From the NCBI GenBank assembly GCA_963748485.1, contig CAVVJF010000009.1:1426001-1490000 (forward strand): a stretch of DNA of 64,000 nt. The letters run 5' to 3'. How positions within the stretch are numbered: position 1 is the first letter of the stretch; every line of letters begins with the position of its first letter. Shown here piece by piece: positions 60,789 through 64,000 of this stretch. The notes below the pieces were generated by a model. That model ran no database searches. It worked only from the letters and a program-made list of their open reading frames with translations, and was not told the DNA's origin. The position numbers and the translations under genes are program-made. This DNA comes from DASRWT01 sp963748485. GTDB taxonomy: Bacteria > Methylomirabilota > Methylomirabilia > Rokubacteriales > CSP1-6.

Positions 60789-63460
60789 GTCATCTCTTCC
60801 AGCCGCTCCAGCGGCGCCGGATCGAGTGTCAGCAGCTCGGCCGGCAAGGCCACACCGCCGCTCACGCGCATGCGCGATGCGAGCAGCCGGGTCTGGCGTG
60901 ACCTGCCTGTCTGCGCCACGGGCGAGGTGCCGCCGTACAGGAAGTCCAGGTCCACCGCCACCACCCCCGGCACCGAGTGCGCCACGGCGATCACGTCGGA
61001 CTGCAGCACGGGTTGCGCGAGCGATCTGGATGTAAACGAGAAGTGCGCGCGCAAGGCTGCCTGCACCGCAGCGAGCACCGACGTCGATGCATAGGTGGGA
61101 TCCGGCTTGACCTTCAATCCGAGTCTGAAGGTGCTGGCCTCGTACGACAGCAACGCCACGTTCACGTGCGGATCGCCGCTGGCCTTGAGCGCGAGCCAGA
61201 GGTTGTTCCACACGGGATTGCTGGCAGACAGTGCCGCGCCGTCCTGCCCGGCCACGGTGATCGCAATCGTGGGCCCGACGGGCACCTGCAGCACCTGTGC
61301 CTGTGCCTTGGCGATGCCGGTGAAGGCCATCGCGAAGTCCTCATAGTCGAGCAGGGACACCGCGCGGCCCAGTGTGCGCGTGCCCAACGGCATCGTCCGC
61401 CGCGCCTGGTCGGCCGGCTCCGGGTCGGTGCCGCCCTGCGCCGCGACCGGGTTGGTGACGCTCTTCAACCCGGGCGGGCGCGTCGCCAGCTGCGTGAGCG
61501 TGTCGGAACGGACGTTCCCGGGCTGCCCGAGGCCCTGGCGGTGGCTCGCGCGCACATTGTTCACCCCGCTCACCACGCGCGCCCCGCGTACACCGTCGCC
61601 GAACACCACCCAGGTCTTGCCCTGCTCGTCGGTGCTGAGCGTGTAGGCACGCTCGGTGGGCGTGGTGCCGAACATCGTCGGTCGCTCGGCCCATTCGACG
61701 TCGCCGACACGCACGGTGAGCTCGCTGTCCGCTCCTGTCTCGTTGGTGGCGCTGCGGTAGGTCAGCGGCCCGCGCTTGAGCTCGAAGCGCTGGAACCCCT
61801 TGCTCGCGTCGCCCGCGCCGAGGATCTGCGCGACGGTCTCGCCGTGCCTCGCGGGGGCGACGTTGGCATGGACGACCACCGTGCCGCGCTGCAGGGGCCC
61901 GGGAAGCGGTGGGGCGATGGTCAGCACGGCGCCGTTCGGATGCGGCTGCGCGTCGACGAGCGTCGCCTGATGGATCAGCCTGGTCGCGTCGTTGGCTCGC
62001 ATGCCGGTGACGATCAGCCTGCGCGTGGCCAGCAGCCCGGCGGGCGATACCGCGAGAGGAAGAGCATCGCCGCGAACCGGAGCGGTGACGGGGTAGGGCG
62101 CGAGCCTCAGGCGTTCGGACTGCGCATACACTGACGTCGCGCGCACCCTGGAGAAGTATGTGTCCAGATGTTGACCCTGAATGCCGAGGCGCGTCACCTT
62201 GCCGGACAGCGCGAAGGCGGCGAGCGACACGTCGCTCGTGCTCGTGACCTTGTACAGCTCGGTGAAGGTTCTTGACGAGAAGCCAGGAACACTGCTGACG
62301 TCGATGCTGTCCACCAGCCCGACGGTCGCGTTCAGTACGACTGGGCCCGGGTCGGTTCCGACGCGCGTGAGAACCGCGAGGCCACCCGGCGTGATCTCGC
62401 CGAGTAGTGAATCGAGATCGACATGGCCGCCTGTCGGGCTCGCCGCCAGCGCGCTGATCGTGAAGTCGGGCCAGTCCGAAGCATCCTTCGTCCCGCTCGT
62501 CCCGCTCGCGTAGTCGACGCGGAAGCTCTCGCTCATGCTTCTCCACAGCGGCGCATTGTTGCCGAAGACCCCCGCGCGCGTGCGCAGGACGTACACGTGT
62601 GGCGCGTTCGCCGGATCGGCCAGCGTCGATGCGTGGGCGAGACCGACCTTCCAGGTCACATGCGTCCGGTCGGCGGCGGTGTCGACAGTCACCGTGTCGA
62701 TCAGACGGAAGTCCCAATTCGTGTTCGTCGCTGGATGGGTGAGGAAATCCGGGTCGATGAATACCAGTGCGTCGCCGACCTTGAGATTGTTCGCGACGCC
62801 CTTCACCCAGGTGTCCGTGGCACCGAGACGCGGCGCGCGCGGCTCGGAGAGCCACGGACGGATCGCGTTCCACTCCGGGCGCGCCGCGATCTCTTCCACC
62901 GTTTCGAAGGTCTGCGGCGTCTCATCCTGTCCGGGCACACTCTTCACTTGCAGGCCCGCGGCCAGGGTCAGCGAAGTCGGTATGCCGGTCACGAACGCGC
63001 CGGGCTCCGGCGGCAGGCCAGGCGGCGGTGTTCTCGGGGCTTCGAGGGCGAAGGCAAGCCAGGTCTCCGCGGCCACGCCGGGGCGCAGGCGGTAGCCGAT
63101 GAGCTTGGCCATCTCCTGCAGCGACACGCGCTCGGTCGCGGTGCGCAGGTACGACTCGTTGGCCACGCGCTCCTGGTAAAAGGTGAGCACGTCGGCAGCG
63201 CAGGCGACCGCGTCGATCAGGCCGAGCGTGAAGTCGTCGTCGGCGCGCGTGCGCAGGCCGCCGAGCGGCGGATACTTCGATGACGAGAGCCCCGCGAGCA
63301 TGCTCTCCTTGAACTGCGCGTACTCCCCGATGCGGTAGGCTATCGCGGACAGGCCCATGCGGTTGGTCAGGTCCTGCGGTGTGCTCGCATCGATGCCGCC
63401 ACAGCAGCCGCAGGTCTCGGTGCCGGGGACGATGGCGGCCTTGCTGTGCGGTCGGGTCAC
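60785..63460 (-). CDS. Putative baseplate assembly protein (gpJ-like)
   Basis: 891 residues from the GTG at 63460, which overlaps the upstream stop (GTGA). The N-terminus has ETCGCCGGI and GLSAIAYRIGEYAQFKESML, typical of 'putative baseplate assembly protein' families of phage-tail-like clusters. The middle includes DVEWAERPTMFG and FGDGVRGARV, and the C-terminal third (LGRAVSLLDYEDFAMAFTGIAKAQA) is baseplate J-like. It should build the inner baseplate wedge. Confidence 0.88.
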   Translation of the reverse strand: MTRPHSKAAIVPGTETCGCCGGIDASTPQDLTNRMGLSAIAYRIGEYAQFKESMLAGLSSSKYPPLGGLRTRADDDFTLGLIDAVACAADVLTFYQERVANESYLRTATERVSLQEMAKLIGYRLRPGVAAETWLAFALEAPRTPPPGLPPEPGAFVTGIPTSLTLAAGLQVKSVPGQDETPQTFETVEEIAARPEWNAIRPWLSEPRAPRLGATDTWVKGVANNLKVGDALVFIDPDFLTHPATNTNWDFRLIDTVTVDTAADRTHVTWKVGLAHASTLADPANAPHVYVLRTRAGVFGNNAPLWRSMSESFRVDYASGTSGTKDASDWPDFTISALAASPTGGHVDLDSLLGEITPGGLAVLTRVGTDPGPVVLNATVGLVDSIDVSSVPGFSSRTFTELYKVTSTSDVSLAAFALSGKVTRLGIQGQHLDTYFSRVRATSVYAQSERLRLAPYPVTAPVRGDALPLAVSPAGLLATRRLIVTGMRANDATRLIHQATLVDAQPHPNGAVLTIAPPLPGPLQRGTVVVHANVAPARHGETVAQILGAGDASKGFQRFELKRGPLTYRSATNETGADSELTVRVGDVEWAERPTMFGTTPTERAYTLSTDEQGKTWVVFGDGVRGARVVSGVNNVRASHRQGLGQPGNVRSDTLTQLATRPPGLKSVTNPVAAQGGTDPEPADQARRTMPLGTRTLGRAVSLLDYEDFAMAFTGIAKAQAQVLQVPVGPTIAITVAGQDGAALSASNPVWNNLWLALKASGDPHVNVALLSYEASTFRLGLKVKPDPTYASTSVLAAVQAALRAHFSFTSRSLAQPVLQSDVIAVAHSVPGVVAVDLDFLYGGTSPVAQTGRSRQTRLLASRMRVSGGVALPAELLTLDPAPLERLEEMT

Positions 63461-64000
63461 TTGCCGCCTCCCGGTACCAGGGTGAGCCGGCCCCGCTCCT
63501 GGTGGTTGAGGTCGTTGGCGAGCTGCGCGATCTCCAGCCGGCCGATGGGAATGACGCCCTTGTCCAGCGACGCCGGATCGGGCGCGGCCATGCGCTGGAA
63601 TCTGAGCGCCCACACTGCCTCGACGCCTTCCACCGTCTGCGCCGCGGCCACGATACGGCTCAGGTACACCGCCTCACCGAACGAGAAGTTGTCGGGATGG
63701 AAGACCGCCAGCCGCCCGTCGGGCAGCACGCCGCTGCCCAGCGCGACACGTACCGCGCCCAGGACCTCACTGCGAAAGTAGTCGGACTTGACGCAGATGT
63801 GGAGCGTGATATCGAGCGCCACATAGCGCGGCGAGTCGACCTCGAGGTCATAGCCGGCCATGCGAAAGCGCTCGAGGTGACGCCGCAGCCGCGGCTCGAA
63901 GCGAGCGTCGAGCGCGGCGCCCGCGAAGCGATCGGCGGTGACGAAGACCGTGTGCCAGCTTCCGGTCCAGCGAAACGTTGCTGCAGCGCGCTGCACTTCG
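63457..64000 (-). CDS. Second baseplate assembly protein, C-terminal part (cut by window edge)
   Basis: The frame stays open to the window end, so the 5' part is outside. The visible region includes EVQRAAATFRWTGSWHTVFVTADR, YVALDITLHICVKSDYF and the C-terminal IAQLANDLNHQERGRLTLVPGGG. This matches the tail end of baseplate assembly proteins that often come in pairs. An ATG at 63996 exists, but the matching sequence continues past it. Confidence 0.8.
   Translation of the reverse strand, partial: EVQRAAATFRWTGSWHTVFVTADRFAGAALDARFEPRLRRHLERFRMAGYDLEVDSPRYVALDITLHICVKSDYFRSEVLGAVRVALGSGVLPDGRLAVFHPDNFSFGEAVYLSRIVAAAQTVEGVEAVWALRFQRMAAPDPASLDKGVIPIGRLEIAQLANDLNHQERGRLTLVPGGGK

Noticed and set aside
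61212..63613. Alternative starts and parallel frames in the baseplate gene
   Set aside because: The GTG at 63460 overlaps the previous stop and begins the conserved N-terminus; other frames show no conserved blocks.

Overview
The window is a very GC-rich (roughly 70%) bacterial chromosome segment with densely packed genes, many overlapping by 4 bases or sitting within 15 bases of each other. Gene content fits a Gram-negative, soil or subsurface type of bacterium: FtsEX-EnvC, TatA, lipoproteins, a sigma-54 activator, GatCAB and a selenocysteine system. The style recalls Candidatus Rokubacteria/Methylomirabilota or a deltaproteobacterium-like lineage. That placement is an impression from gene style, not a measured phylogeny.

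Layout. (1) 1-4.0 kb: the end of a probable methyltransferase gene, a PPOX-fold protein, and on the other strand a four-GAF hybrid histidine kinase. (2) 4.06-5.96 kb: thiC with its own promoter and TPP riboswitch, closed by a 38-bp-arm inverted repeat. (3) 5.98-20.0 kb, minus strand: a long housekeeping run pcrA-gatC-gatA-gatB-ftsE-ftsX-envC-ctpA-divergent polysaccharide deacetylase-tsaD-ntrB-ntrC. It links septal peptidoglycan hydrolysis, tRNA charging and modification, and nitrogen regulation. (4) 20.06-30.9 kb, minus strand: accessory genes. The core is three hydrolases joined by one-base TGATG overlaps (patatin-like lipase, cytosolic subtilisin-like protease, ComEC-type metallo-hydrolase), flanked by an alpha/beta hydrolase, an ankyrin protein, an intradiol dioxygenase and small enzymes. 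(5) 30.9-38.7 kb: glmS, glmU, rluD, lspA, ileS. (6) 38.7-44.4 kb: two tandem DUF4124/retropepsin-like proteases, two GT-C-like membrane proteins, a ROK sugar kinase and tatA. (7) 44.5-49.1 kb: a GH51 arabinofuranosidase divergent from a Tat-exported sugar-binding protein and two ABC permeases, without an ATPase. (8) 49.1-54.0 kb, minus strand: a selenocysteine locus of tRNA-Sec(UCA), DUF3105 protein, lipoprotein, 95-residue protein, selA and selB. (9) 54.0-55.5 kb: a lower-GC stretch with a decayed zinc-ribbon gene start and a coupled pair of small membrane proteins that appear leaderless. (10) 55.5-64.0 kb, minus strand: part of a phage-tail-like (contractile injection system-like) gene cluster, with two baseplate assembly proteins, a tail-protein-I fusion, a beta-helix DUF6519-like protein and a small basic protein. 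It runs off the right edge.

Several promoters share one pattern: a TTGAC(A/G)-like -35 box, a 17-base spacer and a TAG(A/G)(A/G)T-like -10 box (thiC, tatA, sugar-binding protein). The best candidates for something new are the lipase-protease-metallohydrolase cassette, the tail-like cluster with its beta-helix components, the very long hairpin after thiC, and the small membrane-protein pair beside tRNA-Sec.
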